Below, one piece after another: positions 10,015 through 19,037 of a stretch of DNA of 64,000 nucleotides (positions are counted from its first letter, which is position 1; each line of letters begins with the position of its first letter). The notes under the pieces were generated by a model, which saw nothing but the letters and a program-made list of their open reading frames with translations, ran no database searches and had not been told where the DNA came from. This stretch comes from Apoderus coryli (lineage: Eukaryota; Arthropoda; Insecta; Coleoptera; Attelabidae): NCBI GenBank assembly GCA_911728435.2, contig OU452207.1, positions 15,339,682 to 15,403,681 of the forward strand, written 5' to 3'. Position numbers and translations under genes: made by a program.

Positions 10015-10571
10015 CTCAGAGTGCTATAAAGTTGTTAAAGCATTACTTACAAGATCGGAAACAATACGTTGTAACCTCAAAAGGGTAGTCGTCTAATGTG
10101 GTGATTTTGTGTGGGGTGCCCCAAGGTTCTATCTTGGGCCCAATTCTGTATTCAATATACACCTGCCACAGCGCCAGTACTATTGATAGTTCAAGACTCC
10201 ATTTCTATGCTGATGATACTCAGTATTATCATTCTTTCTTCTCTTTCGAACTAGATCGTGCAGAGCTTGTTATTAACGATGACTTGCATCGACTGATTGA
10301 ATCAGCGTCTCAGCATCAACTAAGGATCAACCCTGATAAGTGTTCTTTCCTTGTGTTCGGGAGGCACAGGGATAATATCGCGTCTGCCATCAGAGTTGTG
10401 GTTGGTGGCGGAGTTCTGAGACCGGTTAAGTTTGCTAAAAACCTTGGGGTAACCCTAGATACAAGTCTAAGATTTAAAGATCATATAAGCAAAACAATTC
10501 AGAAGGGTTATTATGCTCTCAAGTTATTATATCCACATCGTGGTGTTCTATCAGAGCTTATTAAGATTAGA
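10015..10571 (+). pseudogene. Jockey-like reverse transcriptase, C-terminal half
   Basis: Reverse transcriptase of the interrupted LINE. Motifs in order: LLKHYLQDRKQYV (10,030-10,070), a TAG at about 10,087, GVPQGSILGPILYSIYT (motif B region), HFYADDTQYYH (catalytic YADD), INPDKCSFLVFGR and FAKNLGVTLDTSLRFKDHI. The frame then hits the left end of the Helitron-like insertion; codons beyond 10,571 belong to that repeat, not to the LINE. The finger and N-terminal palm blocks are missing, lost at the antisense rearrangement upstream. Confidence 0.8.
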
Positions 10572-11973
10572 CAAGAAATCCCTTTGGGATTTCCCAGTCG
10601 TTTTGTGGTAGTTTTATCTATGAAAAAAGTCATTGAGGGTTGCAAAAAAAAAAAGAAGTTTTTCCTATAAATAATGGTTAGTTAAGTCGTTGCGGCATAT
10701 CAACAAATAATTTCATCAAAGTGTACGGTGATAACCCTATTTTATATGATTGTACACTTATCTTCCGGTATATATTCTTTTTCAATTTCCATTCTGTCTT
10801 TTACAGTAATTCATTTTTGGAAATTATTGTATTTACGTTGTTTTACTATAGACAGTATAGTACATGTTAATTATTATGACAGATGGATTTATGTTATAAT
10901 TTGACAATATGGAAAACCTCTACTTCTTTGGTGGTGGAGTTCAGTGTATTTGCATTATTTTTTAGATACGTAAACATCAGTTTTGACTGGAAATTTTCAT
11001 ATAAGGTTTGTTAGCTAGGTGGTTCCAATACAAACAATTATTTATTGATAACGAAATATTTTTTTGTGGGGTAGCTGTCACAATTTATATGACATTTGGA
11101 ATAGTGATATTTATAAAAGGAACGTAGTATGTGTGAAGTGAGTCATATTTTTAAAGATTAATTCTTTTTCAATAGAATTTACGAATGTGTACGTCATTCT
11201 TTGACACGATTGCGACTAAAAATATACGAAATTGCTTCTCCCATATGTTTTTCTAAGAATATAGTCATGAAAATGGTTTTCAAAGAAAAATCGACAAATT
11301 CCAATATAGTTGCGCCTCTAGTTTCACGTCATAATTTGCTAATATTTCTAACGTTGGTGTCACTTATTTCAGTTTCGTTGACACTTCTAGTTTCACGTCA
11401 TAATTTGGTTTTGGTAAGATGTTTTTTACTAACGACAGACACATTGCTTGTGTCAAATAGTTTATTATTATTTTCTTTGTTTACATGAATAGCCTACGAG
11501 TTTTCGGCATTATTTTTATGTTTAAGATCAATTTCCATCAACATGTTGTATATTGTAGTGTTATAAAATGCTTATTCCATATAGTTGTAGTCAATTTAGA
11601 AGTTGTCATTGTGTATTTGAAGTAATATTACTGAAAAAGTGATAATAACCTAAAGTGACAGTGTCATGAGAGCCGTCAGATGGGTGGAGGATGTGATCAT
11701 ATATTTTTCAATAACTGCTGGATGATATCTCCCTCTGCGTCGCACACTTACATTAACTGTGTAGATGTAATAAATTAATTAATTAAAATAGTGTGGCCGC
11801 ATTAAATCCCCTTGAAAAGTACCCGTTGGGATGCTGCAAAAAACAAATTTTCTATATAGACAGACCTGCGGCTGCACCTTCGGTGCAGCTTTAAGGTAAG
11901 TCACATAGATAGCGGTCATTTTTTGTAGGTTTTCGACGACAAAGACAGCACTATCAGAATTTATTATTATTAA
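10572..11973 (+). mobile_element. Helitron-like (HINE-like) element, single full copy
   Basis: A 1,402-bp element inserted in LINE coding sequence. The left end CAAGAAATCCC carries an 8-bp hairpin GAAATCCC/GGGATTTC with a 3-nt loop; the right end carries hairpin GCTGCACC-TTC-GGTGCAGC (11,871-11,889) and closes with TATTATTATTAA. The LINE frame resumes immediately (IKIR | LCDALVLSHFNY), so the insertion lies between A and T with no target duplication, the behaviour of Helitrons. It lacks Rep/helicase genes, so it is non-autonomous. Its right 1.1 kb is shared with 21,425-22,494. Unlike its relatives in the 19-49 kb array it lacks the satellite block. Frame 11,201-11,488 is also present in that relative but looks non-coding. 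Confidence 0.7.
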
Positions 11974-12440
11974 TTGTGTGATGCACTCGTTTTGTCTCAT
12001 TTTAATTATGCCGACGTGTTGTATGGTCCATGTTTAGACCAAGTAGATATTTGCAGGGTTGAAAGAATTCAAAAATCATGTTTGAGATATATATACGGGG
12101 TTAGAAAGTACGAGCCGGTGTCGCACAAGTTAGGTAGTGCAGGTTGTTTGAAAATGAGCAAAAGACGCGCTCTCCATTCGGCAACATTGTTTCATCGAAT
12201 CATTTGCTCAAAAAGCCACCTTACTTGCATGACAAAATTAAATTCAGAACAGATGTTCATTCGCTCAACCTAAGGTTTAGCGGCAGAATATCACCACCTC
12301 CTCATCGAACAGCCACTTTTCAGCGGTCATTTACTTATACGGTTTATGCGCTCTACAACGGTATTAGCGATTCGTTAAAAGAAATCCCTGTGTCCAGATT
12401 TAAGCAAGATTTTAAGAGGTATCTGCTATCGATGAACTGA
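11974..12440 (+). pseudogene. Jockey-like ORF2 C-terminus
   Basis: Continuation of the LINE protein after the Helitron-like insertion: LCDALVLSHFNYADVLYGPC and VERIQKSCLRYIYGVRKYE, typical of the region after reverse transcriptase in jockey-type ORF2. A frameshift near 12,215 moves to the second frame, which ends ALYNGISDSLKEIPVSRFKQ and a stop at 12,438-12,440, the normal end of such proteins. Confidence 0.75.
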
Positions 12441-12720
12441 GTTTCAGACTTGGTGAGTAGCTGATTTCGGATTTCATAATATATTCATTCTTTCAGTACA
12501 ACATATATATTATTCTAAAAGGATGTGTTTGGCGACATCTAGTTTTTTCATATATATTATTGTTTTTTATGAAATTTTTGGGATTATTTTTTGATGTATT
12601 GCAATTATTATTATTATTGTGTGTTATGTTATTTTAGGATTGGAACTGTGATCTTTTTTAAATTGTGTTTCCAAATCCTTTTGTAGTGTTTTGTACTGCA
12701 ATAAATTATTATTATTATTA

Positions 12721-13140
12721 AAAAAATATCATCTTTTAAGTGTACTGTTGTAAAAAACAATCCTTTAACACTAACTATAAGACCGTCATATAATCCTCCA
12801 TTTTAAAATGGGGTGGATTAAGAAAATAATTTAACGTTTTTAAACTTAAGATAAATCGAAAGGTGCCATGTGGCTTAGGTCCAAGGAAAAATGAGGAAAG
12901 AAACTGATTCGACTGTGAAGTAGTTTCTGAGACAGTTCCAATTCGAATAAGTTTTTTAATAGTTTCCTTAACATCACTTCAATTGATTTGGTTAAAGTAG
13001 ATAGCAGGTTTCTGCAGCTGTACTGGTTTCTTGATAAAAGGTATTTTGTACCCAGAAAGCCATGCCAAAAAGAATTTCTTGTAACTGTTGACCATTAGTC
13101 TAAATAATGAAATAGACGTCCAGAATATTTATTTACCTGA
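12721..13140. other. No gene seen
   Basis: AT-rich spacer between the LINE tail and the DIRS-like gag remnant; no supported feature. Confidence 0.4.
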
Positions 13141-13141
13141 T

Positions 13142-13947
13142 TTAACGACGATCTTGGCGCCTTTGAGGTGGATACTTCCGTCTTACTTCCTGTTCCTTTT
13201 TGTATCGAGCTCTTGCTGTGGATCTGCCCGATGCTAAAAAAGTATTTTTATTCATAGCCTGAGAATTGTAATGCGTAGCCAAAGACGACGATCCAGCTAT
13301 CCCTACTGACTGCGTAGCCACATTTTGTGCTGATCTTGCAAAGTTAGGTGCCTTCTTTTTAAGTGAAGCTCCTAACACATCTCGTGTTGACGGGTCCAGA
13401 GATGGAATAATTAAATATCTTCTGTGACACGAAATTGAATGAAAAACATCTGCCATTAATTTCACAAGGTCTCCAGCTTTTTTTTAAATTCTGTTGCTGT
13501 GCGAGGTTGGACTTCGAGAATTCATATACATCAATAAATTGCACCGCCAAAGCAGTTAGAGTGGCAGCAACTGATTTTGAATTTTTATTAAAAAGGCATC
13601 TTGCCTAAGGACAGCTGAGTTCAGGCAGACTTTAATTTCAGCCTTCAAATCTTGAGGATTCAATGCATTGCGGTCTTTTAACAAAGGATATGAATCAATA
13701 GCCAATTTTCGGGATTTGTTATCTAAACCTTTTGTTAGAAACACAAACAACAAATTTTGAATATCAGCATGGACAGTCCATTATTTGAAGTTGAATATTT
13801 TCCTTCAAGGACGGCCAATAAAGTATTCGCAATGTTTTGTTCTTCGGCTGCTAGATTGGCAAGAGGGATATTCATTTCTTCGTCTTCTACAACTGTGATG
13901 TCATCATTCTGCAAGGATTCAGAATGATCAGAATCACCTAAAAACAA
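13142..13947 (-). pseudogene. DIRS-type retrotransposon gag-like remnant
   Basis: Three minus-strand frames join in order with two or more frameshifts. The N-terminal part is acidic (VVEDEEMNIP, ANTLLAVLEGK). The middle reads LNPQDLKAEIKVCLNSAVLR then DAFLIKIQNQL. The C-terminal part reads VKLMADVFHSISCHRRYLII then PSLDPSTRDVLGASLKKKAP, followed by a basic Arg-rich end (RRKYPPQRRQDRR). The order 'LNPE/D...K...VL.RD..L..IQ.QL ... L.DLHHS...RR..I.P.L....KD.L' is the gag pattern of DIRS-like tyrosine-recombinase retrotransposons. No recombinase, RT or split repeats were found nearby. Homology by pattern only. Confidence 0.45.
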
Positions 13948-14183
13948 ATAATGAAAATTCTTATATAATCCGGTCCTGTTTTATACTCTGATGATACATC
14001 CGCAATGAGTTGCAGCAACAAAAAAACTGCCGTGCCCGCAAAAAAAAACAGAAAATCTACATCCTTTTTATTCAAGTCAAGCAACAAATGTAAGTGATAG
14101 CGCACAAATCCGTATGAATAGAAATAAATCACATAAATGTGAAATAAATGCAGTTCTGTGGGAAAGAAATTTTGTATAAACTC

Positions 14184-14858
14184 TACTGGCTATCGATCCA
14201 ATAATATTTGTTCGAACTTTCTCTGTTCTTGATCATTAGTGATTACTAATCCTTCTATTGGGATCACTTTTATAACTATTGTTTTCATTTCTTTTTTGAA
14301 CATGAAAACTTCGGCGTTCGTACCTTCCCCAATTTTTTTTCCATTTCGTAGAATACTGTCAGAATAGCATTCGCTAAATTTCAAAGGCTCTGTCAAATTA
14401 CATTTCTGTAAAACTACAGCCCTCACGGACACTGCTCCAGTTGCAGTTGTTGAAGACCCAGGTGGCACACTAATTGTGGGTTCACCTTTTAATTCTTCCA
14501 AGATTGTAGTAGCCCTAGCGGACACTGTTCCAGTTGCAGTTGTTGAAGACCCAGGTGGCACACTAATTGTGGGTTCATCTTTTAATTCAAATTTGTTTGA
14601 TTTGCGCACAGATAATCTCCTACCCCTAGCGGGTTGTGGTGTACGTTCGTTAACCAGGAATCCACTCAACGTGATGAAATTTAAAATCCCATTCATAATC
14701 CTCCTGGGCATATCGGAGCATTTAAATTGGGGGCGCTTGATATTTGCTGCTGCTTTGGCTTTGCCCTTTTTTGTTGGTGCCATATGGAATGTCTGAAAGG
14801 TGGTCTATCTAACAAAAACAAAAAACAAGTATCCAGTTATAAAACTCGATAGCCAGTA
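14184..14858. repeat. 13-bp inverted repeat flanking haspin fragment
   Basis: TACTGGCTATCGA (14,184-14,196) and its exact reverse complement (14,846-14,858) bracket the haspin-like frame almost precisely. They could be terminal inverted repeats of a transposon that captured a gene fragment, or an accident of rearrangement. No clear flanking target duplication was seen. Confidence 0.6.
14190..14783 (-). pseudogene. Haspin-like protein kinase, N-lobe fragment
   Basis: Haspin phosphorylates histone H3 Thr3 in mitosis. The minus-strand frame (197 codons from ATG at 14,783) has a basic N-terminus (MAPTKKGKAKAAANIKR), a low-complexity region with a 31-codon in-frame duplication (93-bp period; GEPTISVPPGSSTTATG appears twice), then FSECYSDSILRNGKKIGEG (glycine loop), EVFMF, IVIKVIPIEG (beta-3 with catalytic Lys) and QEQRKFEQIL, the order expected in the haspin N-lobe. 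It stops at once after helix C, so the catalytic loop and whole C-lobe are missing. It may be a truncated gene capture or retrocopy. Downstream minus-strand exons were looked for and not recognised. Confidence 0.6.
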
Positions 14859-15086
14859 GGACAATGTCTTAGTTAATGGTCTGTAAATATTATACAAACA
14901 TCGTTTCTGTAACTCTGTCATCAGCATTCACTCGCTAACGAGTATGAATTTCTCCAACTCAGGAATTTCTGTTGTGAACCCTAACAGACCTATCGTCGAG
15001 CCGCAAATTTTGTCACAAAATTGAGACACCCAATCACCACCATTTTCCGGCTGTTGTAGGTAGGCTGCCCTATCGATGCATTCTCT

Positions 15087-15403
15087 CTATTTTAGATTCT
15101 GCCTCTTCGCATCCTCATGTCGTTGACGCTGCTCTAGAAAAACTTGATGGCCCTCGTAAATGATACGCCTCCATCTCGGTCGTTCGCGATAAGGGAGGTG
15201 GTTCTTCACATTTAAGCCACACTTTTCCATGTTGACCTGAAGAAAATCCTTAAACATCCTCTTTTGCTGCCCTCCCGGACTGTTGCCGACCTTAAACTGT
15301 GAATAAAGCATTTTTTTCGAAGGTGTTCCGTTGCCATGTGGATTACGTGGCCATTCCATCGCAGTGTAGTGTCCCCGTATAAATTTTTAAGTTTTTGATT
15401 CAT
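15087..15403 (-). pseudogene. LINE ORF2 C-terminal fragment
   Basis: Two overlapping minus-strand frames carry one protein with a shift. LRWNGHVIHMATEHLRKKCF leads to the alternative frame GGQQKRMFKDFLQVNMEKC and RPRWRRIIYEGHQVFLEQR. The pattern 'L-R-W-x-G-H-V-x-R/H-M ... G-G-Q-x-K-R-x-K-D ... W-R' is the conserved extreme C-terminus of many insect RTE/BovB-like and related LINE reverse transcriptases. No RT motifs remain here. Confidence 0.6.
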
Positions 15404-15508
15404 ACTTGTATAAGTAAATCGGAGCCGGATGGCGCAATACGAGAATTCAAGTACACGTCGTGGCCAATGGTGCGACTAAGGCGACTACCCTTCCCGACCC
15501 ATGTCCTA

Positions 15509-15718
15509 GGAATTTGTAATAGGCGGAAGTGGTAATATACATGGTTTTAATCGCGGAAACAGATCAAATGTAGGAGGTAGAGGTCGAGGCAATTCCAGAA
15601 ATAATAATCCGAGAAGAGAGTTTAACGTACAACCAGCGAATATGCCTGCACCAAGCGAGATCCTCCTCCACCCGCACATTTTTCAAAAGGTTCATCACAA
15701 CCTAAGAACGACCCATTT
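15509..15718 (+). pseudogene. Gly/Arg/Asn-rich gag tail fragment
   Basis: A short open frame without ATG reads GGSGNIHGFNRGNRSN, GGRGRGNSRNNNPRR and ANMPAP before a stop. RGG/RGN-rich tails of this type end the gag proteins of many insect LTR retrotransposons and bind RNA. No capsid part or pol was found beside it. Tentative. Confidence 0.3.
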
Positions 15719-15719
15719 A

Positions 15720-16490
15720 TAATGAAGACCTGATGCCTAAGCCAGGAGCAAAATCAAGACGCTAACACTCTGAACCCTACATTTAAAGGAATGACACCGA
15801 TTTTGACAAAACTACACCAGACTTTTAAAAGCATGGACACTGGATACGCTAAGCGTCAATGCTCGCATACTACGTTGCATGTGTTACCTTAGCACGTAGT
15901 TTTAAGATTAAATCCAAGAATGGTATAGTATTAACAACTGATGAGAGAAATTTTATGTATAGTATTGATGCACAGAATTGTAAATTACCAATACTATTGT
16001 CGAACTACTTAGCTGCTAGTCATTAATGTGAACATACACATAGGTATCAGTTGGGTTTTTTTACTATTTTTTATCCAAACACTACTACGTCGTTAACGAG
16101 GGTGTATTAGAAGTTTTTATATGCATAGTCATTTTATTTATTAAGTTTTGTAGCGTTTTAAACATTTTATACATTTAGTTCTACTGCATACCGCTACATT
16201 TATTTTTTTTTATTATCATTGTAGTGAATAAATTAAATTTGATTGCGAAACAATATTAATTATTAATTAATATTCAAATTTGATACCTGTCCCGACATCT
16301 ATGTTGTAGAGGTCGTACTATTAAATAGATCAGGTGTGATCACTATTAGAATACCAGCAATATAATTATAACCTTGGTATATTTTTATAATAAGATACAT
16401 ACTAGCTACCACTGGTAGTGGTCTTGGTTGTTTCTGGTTGTGTGCTTATTTTTCATTGTTATGTTCCTGAACATAAAACACTTGTTTTAT
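15720..16490. other. No gene seen
   Basis: AT-rich DNA with a local palindromic AATATTAATTATTAATTAATATT near 16,251-16,273; no coding signal. Confidence 0.4.
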
Positions 16491-17079
16491 TGTTTTTCGC
16501 CTGCCTGCACTTAAACAGAGTTTTACCGCATATGCGGGCGGTAAATGACCAATTAGCGCCCGCTCATTTTAATTTTTTTTCATAGATGGCGCCACTGTTA
16601 GATTTCCAATAATAACGTTAACATCAGTAGTTTTCACTCACTTAACTTAATGTGCATTCCATCTAGAGGATAAGTTGACAATTAATTGAGAAAATTTACT
16701 TAGGTAGTCGTCTGCCATTCCGCTAAACTCATTTAATTATTTAAAATTGTCCATTATTATTTAGTAATCACTTTTTAATTATTATTTTAGTACCGAAATA
16801 TACAGAAGGTTCTAAAATTAAATTTGTATAGCGTACACGCTCAGATACTAATTTGACAGTTTCTTTCTACATTTAAAATACTCAACATTGCCATGTGAGC
16901 CTGTCACATAAGTTTATCTGATCTGAGTTTGTCAAAGGATAACGCCTATTATCATGTACGTCAAAAAATACTCCCATTAATTACTGTCAAAAACTGTCAG
17001 TTCATAACAGTAATAATTAATTATTAAAATAAAGTTCTTTTGGTTTAATATTGTAGTATGAAGAGGCAGGCGAAAAACA
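16491..17079. repeat. 16-bp inverted repeat, possible MITE borders
   Basis: TGTTTTTCGCCTGCCT (16,491-16,506) recurs as its exact reverse complement at 17,064-17,079. Near the left copy a small hairpin with GGCGGTAAA occurs; next to the right copy a larger hairpin uses the same word. This suggests one non-autonomous transposon of roughly 0.6-0.7 kb, but the termini are not resolved. Confidence 0.5.
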
Positions 17080-17094
17080 GTTGTAAGCACCACT

Positions 17095-17196
17095 GGCGGT
17101 AAAGCCGCTGCAGCCCTTCGCTGTATAGCTGCCCTCGCTCGCTTCGCTCACTCGTGCGTCTATACAGCGGCGGGCTGCAACGAATGCTTTACCGCC
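17095..17196. repeat. ~100-bp cruciform-forming nested inverted repeat
   Basis: Three pairs of exact arms are nested: GGCGGTAAAGC/GCTTTACCGCC (17,095-17,105 and 17,186-17,196), GCAGCCC/GGGCTGC (17,110-17,116 and 17,172-17,178) and CGCTGTATAG/CTATACAGCG (17,119-17,128 and 17,160-17,169). The loop is CpG-rich (CTCGCTCGCTTCGCTCACTCG is periodic in CTCG/TTCG), very unlike the surrounding DNA. Confidence 0.8.
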
Positions 17197-17677
17197 CTTT
17201 ATACTTAATATACTATTGCCTACCCTGATTTCATGCAGGAGTAGTTTACTAAGTTCTGATTGGTCCTCAGGACATCAATTTGGTTCATCTTCCCGTTTTT
17301 CCTTGCCAAGTGAAAAGATGGCAGACGTGCTTTAAAATTTGTCTTCAGATAATTTTATGTTGTTAATATACCTACCTGATTAGAGTTACATTAAAGTGTT
17401 TTATCAAGATTCGTGATATGAAAATACGTAATTAACGACAAATAGTGTCCCAGGTGTTTTGATTCTGATTGAATTATTTCATTATTATCCTGTCGACGAG
17501 GAATGCAGGGTGAGTTGCTCTAAAATTTTAAACCTCTTTAAGAATAGGTTTTGTACATAATTATATGTACATAAGAGTGAAAATTTATGAATTATTTTAG
17601 GGTGTTTTCTACCCGGTGGACAAATTTTTCATTTTGGATGCCTTTGATGGCTTAATGACTTATTTCGGTATATATAT
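17197..17677. other. No gene seen
   Basis: AT-rich DNA between the cruciform and the next open frame; no supported feature. Confidence 0.35.
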
Positions 17678-17947
17678 ATGTATGGTACTGGAAACAAACA
17701 TGGTGGTTTGTTCTTAAATGTTTTTCATCTCTTGGATGCGTCTAATAGTCTAGATGTATTTATGGATTATTCGTTGAACGTGAATGGAATCACGAACTTC
17801 TGTGGCGGTACTTATACTAGTTTTCCGACTAGTAACGTCATAGAATATCAAGAATTGGACAGTATTCTGTTGCTCCAAACAGTTATGCGTAGTTGTAGTA
17901 AAGTGGTGATGGGAGAGAACGATAGATTTTTAAGAAAATTAGATTAG
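17678..17947 (+). CDS. Unrecognised 89-codon ORF
   Basis: An ATG-started frame of 89 codons (MYGTGNKHGGLFLNVFHLL ... RFLRKLD, stop TAG at 17,945). Composition is balanced and less AT-driven than the surroundings, with Gly, Cys and His, so it may be a real exon fragment. No family was recognised, no signal peptide or membrane segment is convincing, and no neighbouring exon was found. Confidence 0.2.
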   Translation: MYGTGNKHGGLFLNVFHLLDASNSLDVFMDYSLNVNGITNFCGGTYTSFPTSNVIEYQELDSILLLQTVMRSCSKVVMGENDRFLRKLD

Positions 17948-19037
17948 TATGGTGTGGATAAAACGGACAGCAGTGCATATATCAAATAATGAGTAAGATC
18001 TAACCTGTTTTACTAACTAATTATTTTGAAAATGATAGTTTTTGGTTTTATTGATGTGAATTTTGTTAAATTTATAGTAAATAGGTTTAGCCGTTAGCTA
18101 TATTCATATATATATATTACGATAAAAAAAATATATGCGCATCTATTGTAAAGGTTCATGAATTTAGGTCGGGCGTGTTTGGCTTCGAATATTTGAGTAT
18201 TTTGAACATATTAATTTTTATGTAATTTTACAAAGTTTAATTATTGAACATTAATTTGAACTTATATATTATCTACCTGGCTAACACTTCGTATGTCATC
18301 GAATGATTTAATAAAAGAAATGCACTGTCTGTCTAAATATCTGTGTTTGATTGTGATAATTGCGACTATGATATTAATTACCCTAGTAATTTCTCATTTT
18401 TAACTCATTTAAATAGTAAATCATTTAAATAGTAAATCTGGCTAGTGCTCATCCAACGCCCAATACTCTCCAACGAACAACGACTAGCGGAGTAGTAGCG
18501 TAATATTCTACTTCAGATATTTTCAGATTTACGATTTTACTACTCAATTACAAATTTAAACTTATTACGCTGCAGTTTGAGACAGACATTTACATATTAT
18601 TAGTTATTATGCCATGTTATCAGATATTATTGGAAATTTGGCTAAGAAATTGTATGTGTGTCCTATCATTATTTTGTTAATATTGTGGTCGTGTCAAAGT
18701 CAAATTGGTGGTTTTGTAGCTGGGAATATTTTTTTAGTGCTGTTTGCCCTGAGTTAGGGTTTTTGAGATTAGCCAACCTTTTCTCCAAGTATTTGTTGTT
18801 TGTCCGATTTTGGTAGCATAACAGTCTTGGAATGGTATGTTGTATACTACATGGGTTTCTACATTTTTGGTGTTTTTGATTTTATTTTTGTATAAATTGC
18901 ATTCTTCAATGTATTTGTGTTTTTATGACAGACTGTTATGTAATGTTTTTTTAATTTGTTACAGAGATTTTCTTATAGACCATGTATATATGGTAATGAA
19001 GCATAACTTTTTAGTGGGTTGGTTTTATTATGAAGAA
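17948..19037. other. No gene seen
   Basis: AT-rich DNA up to the left end of the tandem array. The array starts directly after ...TTATGAAGAA. Confidence 0.4.

Larger units (their letters stand above)
8935..12720 (+). mobile_element. Jockey-like non-LTR retrotransposon, decayed and interrupted
   Basis: Endonuclease (8941-9554), reverse transcriptase (about 10,015-10,571) and C-terminal region (11,974-12,440) follow in the right order and orientation, and a 3' untranslated region ends in an ATT-repeat tail (12,704-12,720) after AATAAA. It is interrupted by an antisense ORF1-like segment at about 9560-9990 and by a Helitron-like element at 10,572-11,973. Frameshifts and stops in each part show it is dead. 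Confidence 0.75.

Noticed and set aside
11201..11488. 95-codon ORF repeated at 21,731-21,952
   Set aside because: Present only because both loci carry the same Helitron-like end block; composition is hydrophobic and AT-driven, the frame differs in length between copies, and the inverted copy near 3000-3220 does not keep it.
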